A stretch of 64,000 nucleotides of DNA, taken from the NCBI RefSeq assembly GCF_039645995.1, contig NZ_CP147920.1, positions 496,001-560,000 of the forward strand, read 5' to 3'. Of this stretch, positions 1-7,896 are shown one piece after another (position 1 is the stretch's first letter; every line of letters starts with the position of its first letter). The DNA comes from Sulfurimonas sp. HSL3-1 (GTDB lineage: Bacteria; Campylobacterota; Campylobacteria; Campylobacterales; Sulfurimonadaceae). The notes under the pieces were generated by a model. That model saw only the letters and a list, made by a program, of their open reading frames with translations, did not search any database and had not been told where the DNA came from. The position numbers and the translations under genes are program-made.

Positions 1-735
1 GTACTCCCGCGCGATGGCCTTCTCCTTGATGTCCGTGATCGTCAGGACGTTGCGCCCTTCGATGCCGGGAAAGGCCGGGTTGACCAGTTCGACGCCGGAG
101 GCGGAGGTGACGAAGACGTAGGTGTCGTGGAAATAGAAGCGGCTCTTCTTGTCGCGCAGGGTTTTAAAGGCGGCCTTTCCCTCCTTTTGAAGCAGGGCGA
201 CGGCGGCGTTGACTTCATCGACGAGGAACGCCTTTTCCATCACGCTTTTATAGTTGCCGCTGCCGACGAGGTAGACCTTGCCCGAGGGGGCGGTGCTTCG
301 CATGATGTAGGTGGATTTCCAGATGGGCGCCGTCTCTCCCGGGCGGTTCCACTGGTAGTGGACCCACCCTCTGCCCGCTTTGCTCGCGGCCGCATCGACG
401 ATCATCCGCCCGATCGGTTTGCCCCCGACGTCTGTGAGCCCGATGAGGTTCCGCTTCTCATGCGCAAGATCGGGCGGATAGACGTAGCGGTTGCCTTTGA
501 GGTCCCAGACAAAGATGTACCTGTCGCCCCGGAACCACTTCCCGCCTTTTTGTCTGAAAGCGGGGAAGACGGCTTCGCCCTCCTTGGCGACCGCGTCGGC
601 CGCCGCCTGGACGAAGGCGACGAGGTCGCGGGTCTCCTTGTGCTCATACGCCACCGGCTCCGCGGCGGCAAGGTTCACCGCCGTCCAGATGAAAAGCAGC
701 AGTGCCGCGCTTCTTATCCCCCGTAGAACTTTCAT
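1..735 (-). CDS. Exported cache-domain sensory protein, 3' end cut off by the window edge
   Basis: Translating the minus strand from an ATG at 735 gives an open frame that runs off the left edge, so only the first 245 codons are seen. It starts with a signal peptide (MKVLRGIRSAALLLFIWTAV, then a cleavage-like AAA) and continues with two copies of a cache-like unit: the phrases YIFVWDLKGNRYVYPP and YVFVTSASGVELVNP occupy equivalent places. Such domains bind small ligands outside the membrane in chemoreceptors, kinases and cyclases. Whether an output domain follows cannot be seen. A good ribosome site (GGAGG) lies just upstream of the ATG. It reads in the same direction as selO. Confidence 0.75.
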   Translation of the reverse strand, partial: MKVLRGIRSAALLLFIWTAVNLAAAEPVAYEHKETRDLVAFVQAAADAVAKEGEAVFPAFRQKGGKWFRGDRYIFVWDLKGNRYVYPPDLAHEKRNLIGLTDVGGKPIGRMIVDAAASKAGRGWVHYQWNRPGETAPIWKSTYIMRSTAPSGKVYLVGSGNYKSVMEKAFLVDEVNAAVALLQKEGKAAFKTLRDKKSRFYFHDTYVFVTSASGVELVNPAFPGIEGRNVLTITDIKEKAIAREY

Positions 736-816
736 GGTATCTGCCTCCGTGTTGAGGTGTGCAGCTTTTATCGTATGGCAATCCCGCTAAAAGGTATCTA
801 AAGGCAGTGGAGCGAA

Positions 817-838
817 GAAGGGCATGAAGATGCCCTTC
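817..838 (-). terminator. Hairpin after selO, weak terminator candidate
   Basis: Nine-base arms GAAGGGCAT and ATGCCCTTC are separated by a 4-base loop, eight bases beyond the selO stop. There is no clean run of T on the minus strand after the stem, so it may be only an mRNA-end structure. Confidence 0.4.
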
Positions 839-845
839 GCCCTAT

Positions 846-2579
846 TTAAGAGGAACAGGTGACGTGGGAGATGCCCGCGATCTCGAAGTACTCGGTGGGC
901 TTTTTCCGGTAGTACTTCGCCGCGGTCGCTTCGGACTGCTCGGCGTAGGGGTCCGTCATGACGGCCTGCAGCTCTTTGATGAGCGTATAGTCCCCGTCGG
1001 CGGCCTGCTGGTAGGCCGGGACGAGGAACCACTCCCTCAAGGTGTATTTGGGGTTGACGGCCTTCATCTGGCGTGAGAGCGCTTCGCGGGATTCCGGCGA
1101 CGTGGCGTTGATGTCGTCGGGGTTCGTCGTCTGTACGACACCCTTCCACTTCTCCAGCCATTCGCTCCAGCGGTTCAGCAGCGCGGCATCTTTGACCCCG
1201 TCGCCGTAAAAGCTCTTCGTCAGCGGGGCGATATCTTCGGGCACGGATGAGAGTTCGCGGAAGAAGATGGTGTAATCCACCCCCGTCTCGATCATCAACG
1301 TCACCAGTTCGTTGAACAGCGGTGCATCCAGCTTATGCAGCCCCAGCTTGGATGCCCACATGGGGATCATTTTCCCCTGCATCGCTCTTGCAAATCGAAG
1401 GGTCAGCATGTCCAGCTCGTTCACTGCCTTTTCATCCGACGTCAGCAGCGGCTTCAGCGCGGTGCAGAACATTGCAAAGTTCGTTTCCGCGGCCTGGGGC
1501 TGGTTCAGGAAGGAGAAGTGGTCTCCTCCGCCCGTCCACGGCTGGTAGCGCGGGTCGAACATCTCGATGAACCCGAAGGGACCGTAATCGAGGGTGAAGC
1601 CGCCGGCGGCGGTGTTGTCGCTGTTGAAGTTGCCCTGGCAGTAGCCCACGCGTATCCACTCCGCCACCAGCGTGGTGAGACGGTCGCGGAATGCCGTTGC
1701 CAGCAGGAGCACTTTGTCCCGGAGGGGAAGTGAGGTGTCGATAGTGTCGCTGTACTCACGGTCGATGAGGTGCAGGACGATCTGTTCGAGCTCTTCCAGC
1801 GCTTTGGGGTGTTCGTTCTTGCGCGCCCGCCGGCCGAAAAGTTCGACCTGCCCCACCCGGATGAAAGAGGGGGCGACCCGCGTGGTGATGGCCACGGCCT
1901 CCTCGAGCATGACTTCGGGGTTTCGCGAGTAGGAGCCGTTGTTGAACCACGGCCGCGCGACCGTCTCCGTCTTCGAGGTGTAGAGGCTCAGGGAGCGCGA
2001 TGTTTTTACGCCCAGGGCGTGCATGTGCTCCTGCGCCAGAAACTCGCGGATGCTGGAACGCAGCACGGCGCGGCCGTCGGCACCGCGGCAGTAGGGTGTC
2101 CTGCCGCCGCCTTTGAGCTGCATCTCCCAGCGCTGCCCGTTGATGACCGCTTCAAGGATGGAAACCGCGCGCCCGTCGCCGTAGCCGTTGCCCGTACGGA
2201 AGGGGCACTGCTCGTAGTATTCAGTCCCGTAGATGGAAAGCGCGTACCCCGTCGCCCAGCCCCGGCGGCGCAGCGGCTCGGGGAGCTGCGAACTGTCGCC
2301 GGAGAACATCCGCATAAAATCCTCCGAGGTTGCCAACGCGTCGCTAAAGCCCAGTTCACGGAAAAAGGTCTCGCTGTGCGCGATGTACACGGGGGTTTCT
2401 ATGGGCGTGGGGTTCACAGGCACATAATGCCCGCTGAAGACCTGCCGCGGCGCGTGGTCAACGCCGTCCGCCGTCGCCTCGGGGTCGGGGGTCAACGTGT
2501 CCACAAGCGAGTAGTTCGCCAGCGCCGCGAGATCGTCAAGGCTCTTTACCGCTGTAGGGGTTTCAATTGCTGCTTTCAT
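846..2579 (-). CDS. selO: Protein adenylyltransferase SelO (YdiU/UPF0061 family)
   Basis: SelO is a pseudokinase-fold enzyme that transfers AMP from ATP to Ser, Thr or Tyr of other proteins and is linked to redox control. The 577-residue product has full family length. It carries the GNGYGDGRA region, the [16 protein letters not shown] glycine-rich loop and the GNFNSDN and LDYGPFGF stretches of the active site. It ends in CSS, the position where eukaryotic homologues carry selenocysteine; here it is cysteine. I choose the ATG at 2579 because AAAGGAAAC lies in front of it; an in-frame ATG at 2597 would add six residues. It is the last ordinary gene before the AT-rich defence island. Confidence 0.93.
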   Translation of the reverse strand: MKAAIETPTAVKSLDDLAALANYSLVDTLTPDPEATADGVDHAPRQVFSGHYVPVNPTPIETPVYIAHSETFFRELGFSDALATSEDFMRMFSGDSSQLPEPLRRRGWATGYALSIYGTEYYEQCPFRTGNGYGDGRAVSILEAVINGQRWEMQLKGGGRTPYCRGADGRAVLRSSIREFLAQEHMHALGVKTSRSLSLYTSKTETVARPWFNNGSYSRNPEVMLEEAVAITTRVAPSFIRVGQVELFGRRARKNEHPKALEELEQIVLHLIDREYSDTIDTSLPLRDKVLLLATAFRDRLTTLVAEWIRVGYCQGNFNSDNTAAGGFTLDYGPFGFIEMFDPRYQPWTGGGDHFSFLNQPQAAETNFAMFCTALKPLLTSDEKAVNELDMLTLRFARAMQGKMIPMWASKLGLHKLDAPLFNELVTLMIETGVDYTIFFRELSSVPEDIAPLTKSFYGDGVKDAALLNRWSEWLEKWKGVVQTTNPDDINATSPESREALSRQMKAVNPKYTLREWFLVPAYQQAADGDYTLIKELQAVMTDPYAEQSEATAAKYYRKKPTEYFEIAGISHVTCSS

Positions 2580-2723
2580 ACTTGTTTCCTTTAGCATTCG
2601 CGACGGGCATGCAAAAATGGTTCGGCTATCTAAAAAGTGAATTCTTGCAGGCTATTCTAAAAAAGGCTATTAATGAGGTTTGGTATAAAAGTTTCGGTGT
2701 TTTTTCTTTAAGGAGTGGGATCG

Positions 2724-2967
2724 TTGAATTTGGCAGAGCAGTTCTTCGAGCTAATGGTCATGGTAGGGCTGGAAATGAGGTGTCACGGTGGAGCGCCTCA
2801 ACAGCTCAAAAGAGTACTTCACCGCTAACAGCAAAGATGACGATATCATGCGGGCTGCTTTGCACTACCCTTGCACCGAAACAGAAGGTGTTGTGACGTT
2901 CGAAGTGCGCTTATTAGCTCTTCTGTCTTGTTGTATGCTAATTAATCATAGGCTTTTCGGATTTTAA
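2724..2967 (+). pseudogene. Possible remnant of a small gene in the selO-island gap
   Basis: The gap 2580-2941 holds no clear gene. A TTG at 2724, preceded by AAGGAG, opens a 34-codon frame (MNLAEQFFELMVMVGLEMRC...) that stops at 2826-2828. A second frame opened by a GTG at 2788 (VERLNSSKEYFTANSKDDD...) overlaps it and runs to a stop at 2965-2967, inside the end of the neighbouring TIR gene. Both read like protein, and together they could be a gene frameshifted and cut short when the island arrived. I recognise no family, and it could equally be chance. A longer overlapping frame at 2567-2896 starts inside selO and looks less plausible. Confidence 0.25.
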
Positions 2968-3442
2968 TTGCTTCTTCTATCCAATAGTCAATGTTTTCTG
3001 CAATGTGATTGTAGACATTACTACTTAACTTATATGGAGGGTCATAGGACTTGGCAATGGATGATAGTCTTTTTTTTGTCGGAATATGAGTAATATAAAA
3101 GAGAGGGTTTGCACCCTTTGAAGACTGTTTGCCATTAACATCTTTTAAATTGTGAATGTGAATGACCAACACACCCAAACCCCTGTTCCAAGACTCAACA
3201 ATCTCATGATTAATCCATTTCCTGTTAGCAGTTTTTGAGCCCGCTAGGATAACCGTACATGTTCTTCCTTTCATTTGACTGGATATCCACTCTTTAATTT
3301 TTTTGTCACCTCCACCAACGACAGTTTCCCAATCATTGTCCTTGGCAGGCTTATTTCCTTCGATTGTCCCAATATTTCTAACTTGTGAAACACGCCAATT
3401 GTCTGGTTTGTAATGAAAACTAAAAAAACACTTTCTAGCCAT
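2942..3442 (-). CDS. ThsB-type TIR-like protein (MTH538 fold), second copy
   Basis: This 166-residue protein opens with MARKCFFSFHYKPDNWRVSQ, the start typical of the MTH538 TIR-like domain (Pfam PF08937) found in Thoeris ThsB. ThsB enzymes use NAD to make a cyclic ADP-ribose-type signal on phage infection. A glutamate in WINHE (residue 80) is the candidate catalytic residue. The ATG at 3442 is chosen over one at 3478 because AAAGGAGA sits seven bases ahead. It begins 14 bases after the SLOG-patatin stop, so the two are surely co-transcribed. Its first 112 residues are close to the copy at 5103-5597. The role as signal maker is inferred from the family. Confidence 0.85.
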   Translation of the reverse strand: MARKCFFSFHYKPDNWRVSQVRNIGTIEGNKPAKDNDWETVVGGGDKKIKEWISSQMKGRTCTVILAGSKTANRKWINHEIVESWNRGLGVLVIHIHNLKDVNGKQSSKGANPLFYITHIPTKKRLSSIAKSYDPPYKLSSNVYNHIAENIDYWIEEAIKIRKAYD

Positions 3443-3456
3443 AAATGTCTCCTTTG

Positions 3457-5091
3457 CTAATATTCTGTTATGCGCCAATCAGGAACATGAGTTCCATCAA
3501 AGAATCGTGATCGGACTGCAACAAATGAGTCTTTGCCTATATCGTTTCCCCGCGAAGTCAATTCTGCGATTGCTTCTGCATCATCCAATTTGATTTCACT
3601 TGATGCTTGTTGATTAATGCGAAGATGGTGAGCTGGACCGAGAAAGCCGTCAGCCATAATAGAAGCAGCATGCTCTTGCGCGGAAAAAAAGAGATCCGTA
3701 CTGTCTTCTGCCCATCCAAACTTACCTTTTCCTAGTGATTCAGTAAAATCAATTTCGTGGCTCATCGTTCCTATACTTAGAACATCTATTCTATCCATGG
3801 GGATATTAAGATATCGGACAGCCTCTGCCAATGCTGGAAGTATCGGATTATTGGCCCAAATTCCACCATCAATGAACTTTTCTATTGTGATTGGCCCTTC
3901 ATATGTGGCCTCATCAAAATATGTTGGTGCTGCAGAGGATGCAAGTGCTGCCTCAACAGCAGTGATATCACGGAATGCAGTGCGGTCTTCGCTATGAGCT
4001 GTAGTAATTACCTCGGCTTTCCCATGGAGAGCGCGTACTGTTGGAATGACAAGTCTGCAACACGAGTCATGAGAGAGTGTTTTATCGCCAAAAACATCTT
4101 TTAGCATATCACGGAGAGTTGCTGATTCATGTTTGGACTTAAGCCAATGGCGCAATTTTCTATTTTTGGGGAAAATACTTGATCCTTTTTCTTTATAAAA
4201 ATCTAGTATTTCAGCTGGTGTTAGTCCAAGACTAAGTCCGATGGCAAGTATCGCTCCTGTTGATGTCCCTGCTACAAGATCAAAGTGCTTAATTAGATCA
4301 TTACCACCACCACTCTTAATCATGTCATCCCATTTTGCAAGGACAGCGGCAGTGAACGTGCCCCGTAAACCACCACCATCAAGAACTAATATGCGGAAAT
4401 TACGTCCTTGTGAAACACTTTCTCGAACTAGTGGTAAAAGTTTTAATTGAGTGACAATTGTTTCTGTAAGTTCTTCAACAGTTTCATTTTCTGCAATCTT
4501 TTGGTTTTGTATATCTGAAAGGCCATTTTTGAGACGAGAAATTAATGTTGAATCTTCTTTAACATAGCCAGCTGTTGCACCTCCAAAACTAGTAATAATA
4601 AATCCGGGCTTTCCTAGTGATAACATAGCATCCAATTCGAGAGGAACCCCCGCTCGTTTCTTGTTTGTATCCCACCATTTGCCACCAATACATACAATGA
4701 CATCTGAACGTTCAGCCATCCATTCTCGCATCGGGATCAAATTCTCATTTGGGTCTCCAGGAGCAGAAGGCATTATTTGGACAGAAGCGAATTTTCTTTG
4801 ACGCTCAATTTCTTCCAAGTGTTCAGTTGAGATAGCAAACTTTTGGGCACGGACAAGAACAAGAGAGTCTTTTTCTCCATCTGCTTCGATGAATTGTCTT
4901 GCAGCAGTCTCAAGTGGCTCCAAAAATGTGGGATGGCTTCCGTGAATTAATACCCCTCCTTCACTGAATATCTTACGTGCAAATTTTTCAACAAATTTTC
5001 GTATTCCTGCTTCTTGTTCAGGGGTTGAATCTTCAGGGATTGCACCGGACAGATGAATTCTTACTCCAAGTAAAGGCAAGCTAAGTGGCAT
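3457..5091 (-). CDS. SLOG-patatin: predicted ligand-gated phospholipase effector
   Basis: The 544-residue protein has two parts. Residues 1-190 resemble a SLOG nucleotide-sensor domain: a strand-helix layout with GGKWW at 136-140 and GVPLELDAM at 148-156, the LOG-like pocket. Residues 230-450 are a complete patatin lipase: oxyanion loop DGGGLRG (238-244), nucleophile Ser277 in GTSTG, and catalytic Asp408 in FIDGG. Patatins strip acyl chains from phospholipids; in CBASS the patatin CapV kills infected cells this way. In Thoeris, the SLOG domain of ThsA binds the TIR-made signal. A TIR product switching on this lipase is therefore the obvious inference. It lies between two ThsB-like genes, with gaps of 11 and 14 bases. 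No signal peptide is seen, so it should be cytoplasmic. Confidence 0.88.
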   Translation of the reverse strand: MPLSLPLLGVRIHLSGAIPEDSTPEQEAGIRKFVEKFARKIFSEGGVLIHGSHPTFLEPLETAARQFIEADGEKDSLVLVRAQKFAISTEHLEEIERQRKFASVQIMPSAPGDPNENLIPMREWMAERSDVIVCIGGKWWDTNKKRAGVPLELDAMLSLGKPGFIITSFGGATAGYVKEDSTLISRLKNGLSDIQNQKIAENETVEELTETIVTQLKLLPLVRESVSQGRNFRILVLDGGGLRGTFTAAVLAKWDDMIKSGGGNDLIKHFDLVAGTSTGAILAIGLSLGLTPAEILDFYKEKGSSIFPKNRKLRHWLKSKHESATLRDMLKDVFGDKTLSHDSCCRLVIPTVRALHGKAEVITTAHSEDRTAFRDITAVEAALASSAAPTYFDEATYEGPITIEKFIDGGIWANNPILPALAEAVRYLNIPMDRIDVLSIGTMSHEIDFTESLGKGKFGWAEDSTDLFFSAQEHAASIMADGFLGPAHHLRINQQASSEIKLDDAEAIAELTSRGNDIGKDSFVAVRSRFFDGTHVPDWRITEY

Positions 5092-5102
5092 GGACTTTAT
5101 CC

Positions 5103-5597
5103 TTAGTCGTATTTGTTTCGAATCTCGATGGCTTTTTCAATCCAAGTGGCAAGATTCTCTTTTATATGGTCATAAACGTATGTGCTAGTAGAATATGGAG
5201 GATCATATGCTTTGACAATATTTGCTAGTGATGTGCCATTTAAAGTATATGCATCGAATGGATTAGACCCCTTGCGCGATTGACTTCCATTACTATCCTT
5301 CAAATTATGAATATATATTCCTAGTACTCCCTTTTTGTCATTCCACGCTTTTTTGATTTCATAGTTAATCCACTTTCTTCCAGCAGTATTTTCACCAATA
5401 AGAATAATAGCAACAGATTTTCCATCTAATTGACCATCTATCCATCTTTGAATGGCTGGATCACCACCTTTTTTGACAGTCTCCCAATCATTGTCAGAAA
5501 CAGGTTTGTTTCCATCAATAACACCCATATTTCGTACTTGGGAAACTCGCCAGTTATCTGGTTTGTAGTGAAAACTGTAAAATGCTCTACGAGCCAT
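5103..5597 (-). CDS. ThsB-type TIR-like protein (MTH538 fold), first copy
   Basis: This 164-residue protein belongs to the same MTH538 TIR-like family as the gene at 2942-3442, opening MARRAFYSFHYKPDNWRVSQ and carrying WINYE with the candidate catalytic Glu80. The strand pattern SVAIILIG and VLGIYIHNLK fits the TIR-like core. The ATG at 5597 follows GCAAAGGAGATG; the ATG two codons earlier lacks that spacing. Its stop lies 11 bases before the SLOG-patatin start, so the ribosome site of the patatin gene overlaps it and translation is likely coupled. Thoeris loci often carry several ThsB genes for one effector, each sensing different phages; that is known of the family and inferred here. Confidence 0.87.
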   Translation of the reverse strand: MARRAFYSFHYKPDNWRVSQVRNMGVIDGNKPVSDNDWETVKKGGDPAIQRWIDGQLDGKSVAIILIGENTAGRKWINYEIKKAWNDKKGVLGIYIHNLKDSNGSQSRKGSNPFDAYTLNGTSLANIVKAYDPPYSTSTYVYDHIKENLATWIEKAIEIRNKYD

Positions 5598-5633
5598 AAA
5601 CATCTCCTTTGCTTGATTTTTTATATGAGTTAA

Positions 5634-6212
5634 TCATGTGTATTTTTTCGGATTTTCACCTTTCATCCAATCCTTTAAGGTTACCCATGTTCCAATGCCT
5701 CTTTGAACGTAGAAATTGTCACTAGTTAGATCTAAATAGGGGTACAATCCAAGGTATTCTCGCCCTTCAAACTCTTCATCATCTTCCATGATTGGTGCGA
5801 CAGCAACCCTTCTAGTACGTGCATCCATATAACCTAATTCCCATGGCATCCAGACTGAGCGACTAGCTGATACTGATGTTAAATATATTAAAGAAGAGCA
5901 GTGATCCATTCTATTTCGAAGTACAGTGGCTGTATATTCTGATACATGATCTCTATTTAATTGATTGTCTTCTATCCAGTCTACATAAACAGAATATCCT
6001 TGCTTAAGTAACATGTCACGAATTTGCTTTACAATCCTTGCATCTGAATATGCATGAGATAAAAAAATATCATATGTTTCGGTAAAAGAAAACGATTCAA
6101 ATACTTCATTTAAAGAATTCGAGGCCCACTGTTTTTCTCGATATTCTTCAAAAAGAGTGGACTGAGCTGCATTGTAACGAGCTAGCAAGTCTGATTTTCT
6201 CAATACTGCCAT
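5634..6212 (-). CDS. Free-standing TIR-domain protein
   Basis: The 192-residue product has a short helical N-terminus (1-45) and then a TIR domain: YDIFLSHAYSD (residues 47-57), the GYSVYVDW strand, and WMPWELGYMD, where Glu125 matches the catalytic glutamate of NAD-consuming TIR enzymes. This class differs from the MTH538 type next door, so the operon carries two TIR lineages. It sits 74 bases after the ATPase-TIR gene and 36 bases before the first ThsB-like gene, all on one strand. It may be a further signal maker or a separate NAD hydrolase. No partner domain is fused to it. The start at 6212 has a modest GGAG upstream. Confidence 0.85.
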   Translation of the reverse strand: MAVLRKSDLLARYNAAQSTLFEEYREKQWASNSLNEVFESFSFTETYDIFLSHAYSDARIVKQIRDMLLKQGYSVYVDWIEDNQLNRDHVSEYTATVLRNRMDHCSSLIYLTSVSASRSVWMPWELGYMDARTRRVAVAPIMEDDEEFEGREYLGLYPYLDLTSDNFYVQRGIGTWVTLKDWMKGENPKKYT

Positions 6213-6286
6213 GCAACTCCAATCGTGTCACAACAATCTGAATTAAGCACACGAATCCCTTATAAGCATCGGCTGCTCTATTTGAC

Positions 6287-7756
6287 TTAACCAAGCCTCT
6301 CTATAAGTTTGAAAGCAATTTCATCCGTAACACGTGCGCTCTCTGACTCTGGATTTTCGTCTCGTTTGAAGTGAATCCCTATAATATCCTTTGGAATTCC
6401 CACAAATGTTGTGTCGTCCAAGAAAATAGGAATAACATCGCCGTCTGGTACGCGGGGAAGAAAACATTCTCGTTCAAAGGTTGGCCAGATTTTCTCACGA
6501 TAATAGTTGTCTAAAAGACAAACTACAAGACGAGAGTCGCTCCCAAAGATTCGCTCAAATTGAGTTGACCAGGCGCCACCAAGAAAGTTAGCTTCGAAGT
6601 GTTCATCGTAAAATACATGAGCATCGAGAAGAGAAAGCTGCTGGGCTATCTCACGAGCAAGTTCCCTGTTCTCACCTGCAAATGAGACTGCAAAGTCATA
6701 TTCAACGTCTCGTCCCGCAGCTCTGAATCCGCAATCATGTCTTAACTTCGCCCAATCTAAGTGTTTGAGGAAATAAAAAAGTGCAGGATCTTCGATTGCG
6801 AAGTTTGTCGTTTCGGCATTGTAGTAAAAGTGGCGTGCACAAGTCGGTTTATCTCTCAGGAGGATTGCTAGGCGACTCCCCTTGATATTATTAATGCTAC
6901 CGCGGATATCTTCATTTGAATTTGCGAGTTCATTCAGATCGACTATTGAGCTTTCCTGTTGACTGATTTTCTGCAGAAGTTTTAAATAGGGGTCGTTGTT
7001 GGGCCTAAAACGTACCCCTCTACAGAACTCCTTAACTGCGGGATAAAATGCAGCAGAAAGCCTCTCCACAACTCTTTTTCTCAAGAGTGCAATATCGAAT
7101 GAAAGTTCGCGTTTATTGTCTAACGTTTCCAGCACATCATTCATTATACAGATCGTTTGACATAGTTGCTGTGTAAGCCAATAGTCGCCACGTGATTCTT
7201 TGAATACTGATTCTACATCTGGGATATCCACGTTTAGCGCAGCAGATCCCTCTTTAATGAGTCGTTCTATATCTACTTTGGATCCCGCTTGTATCCGGTG
7301 GATTCCAGTTCGCTTGGCAATATCTGGTACTAATTGTATTAACTCCGATCCAACCTGGTTTATCCCAATAAGAACTAATTTAGTTTGCGATGTACTGGTC
7401 TGGCCGGATTCAGCAGCGAACTTTGCGATATTGGCAAGTTGCTCCTGTGTTTCGGTGGCGAGACGATGGAAATCGTCAATGACAAAACGTCCGGGTGCTC
7501 TGGATCGTATAATTTCCTCGATACGATGTATATTGGTCGCATCTCTGGCCGTTAAGTATTCTGCAGCTTCGCCACCAAGTTGTTCAAGAATTTTTCGCAC
7601 ACACGTTGTCTTCCCAGTACCGGACTGCCCCTCAATTATCACTGGTTTCCCTGGATGACGAATGTCTAATAAAATTTCGTTGAAATTTGGAGGTTTCACA
7701 AATGTGAACTTTGGAATACCCTCAGTTACAAAGACTTCTTCGACTAGCTGTTGCAT
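6287..7756 (-). CDS. P-loop (STAND-like) ATPase with C-terminal TIR domain
   Basis: The 489-residue protein starts with an ATPase module: Walker A GQSGTGKT (43-50), Walker B FVIDD (91-95), then a helical region to about residue 340. The C-terminal 140 residues form a TIR domain with YDFAVSFAGE (353-362) and a Trp-x3-Glu motif (WPTFERE, Glu428) as candidate catalytic site. NACHT/STAND proteins with TIR ends are known anti-phage sensors that oligomerise and burn NAD. Here the sensor repeats usually found after the ATPase (TPR, WD40) are absent, which makes the protein compact. It is first in the island operon, with a TATAAT element 29 bases upstream. It may work alone or feed the Thoeris-like genes behind it. 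Confidence 0.85.
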   Translation of the reverse strand: MQQLVEEVFVTEGIPKFTFVKPPNFNEILLDIRHPGKPVIIEGQSGTGKTTCVRKILEQLGGEAAEYLTARDATNIHRIEEIIRSRAPGRFVIDDFHRLATETQEQLANIAKFAAESGQTSTSQTKLVLIGINQVGSELIQLVPDIAKRTGIHRIQAGSKVDIERLIKEGSAALNVDIPDVESVFKESRGDYWLTQQLCQTICIMNDVLETLDNKRELSFDIALLRKRVVERLSAAFYPAVKEFCRGVRFRPNNDPYLKLLQKISQQESSIVDLNELANSNEDIRGSINNIKGSRLAILLRDKPTCARHFYYNAETTNFAIEDPALFYFLKHLDWAKLRHDCGFRAAGRDVEYDFAVSFAGENRELAREIAQQLSLLDAHVFYDEHFEANFLGGAWSTQFERIFGSDSRLVVCLLDNYYREKIWPTFERECFLPRVPDGDVIPIFLDDTTFVGIPKDIIGIHFKRDENPESESARVTDEIAFKLIERLG

Positions 7757-7784
7757 GTGTTACTTTTCCTGCCTTATTGTATAG

Positions 7785-7790
7785 ATTATA
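7785..7790 (-). promoter_or_regulatory. Candidate -10 element of the defence operon
   Basis: A perfect TATAAT on the minus strand lies 29 bases upstream of the ATG of the ATPase-TIR gene. I see no convincing -35 box. Confidence 0.5.
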
Positions 7791-7809
7791 TGAGTAGAGG
7801 ACATTTTAT

Positions 7810-7819
7810 GTTAATTAAC
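7810..7819. promoter_or_regulatory. Palindrome GTTAATTAAC upstream of the island promoter
   Basis: A perfect 10-base palindrome is centred about 27 bases upstream of the TATAAT box, where a regulator could act. Short AT-rich palindromes are common, so this is only suggestive. Confidence 0.3.
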
Positions 7820-7896
7820 CTTTAATCGTCAAAAACTGTTAAACAAAGATAATGTGATACTATGCAAGAAGCGGCTTTAACCCGCAAAGCGATACA

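Noticed and set aside
2567-2896. 109-codon + strand frame starting inside the selO 5' end
   Set aside because: Starts within selO, has no ribosome site and no family likeness; the shorter frames from 2724 and 2788 are the better (still weak) readings.
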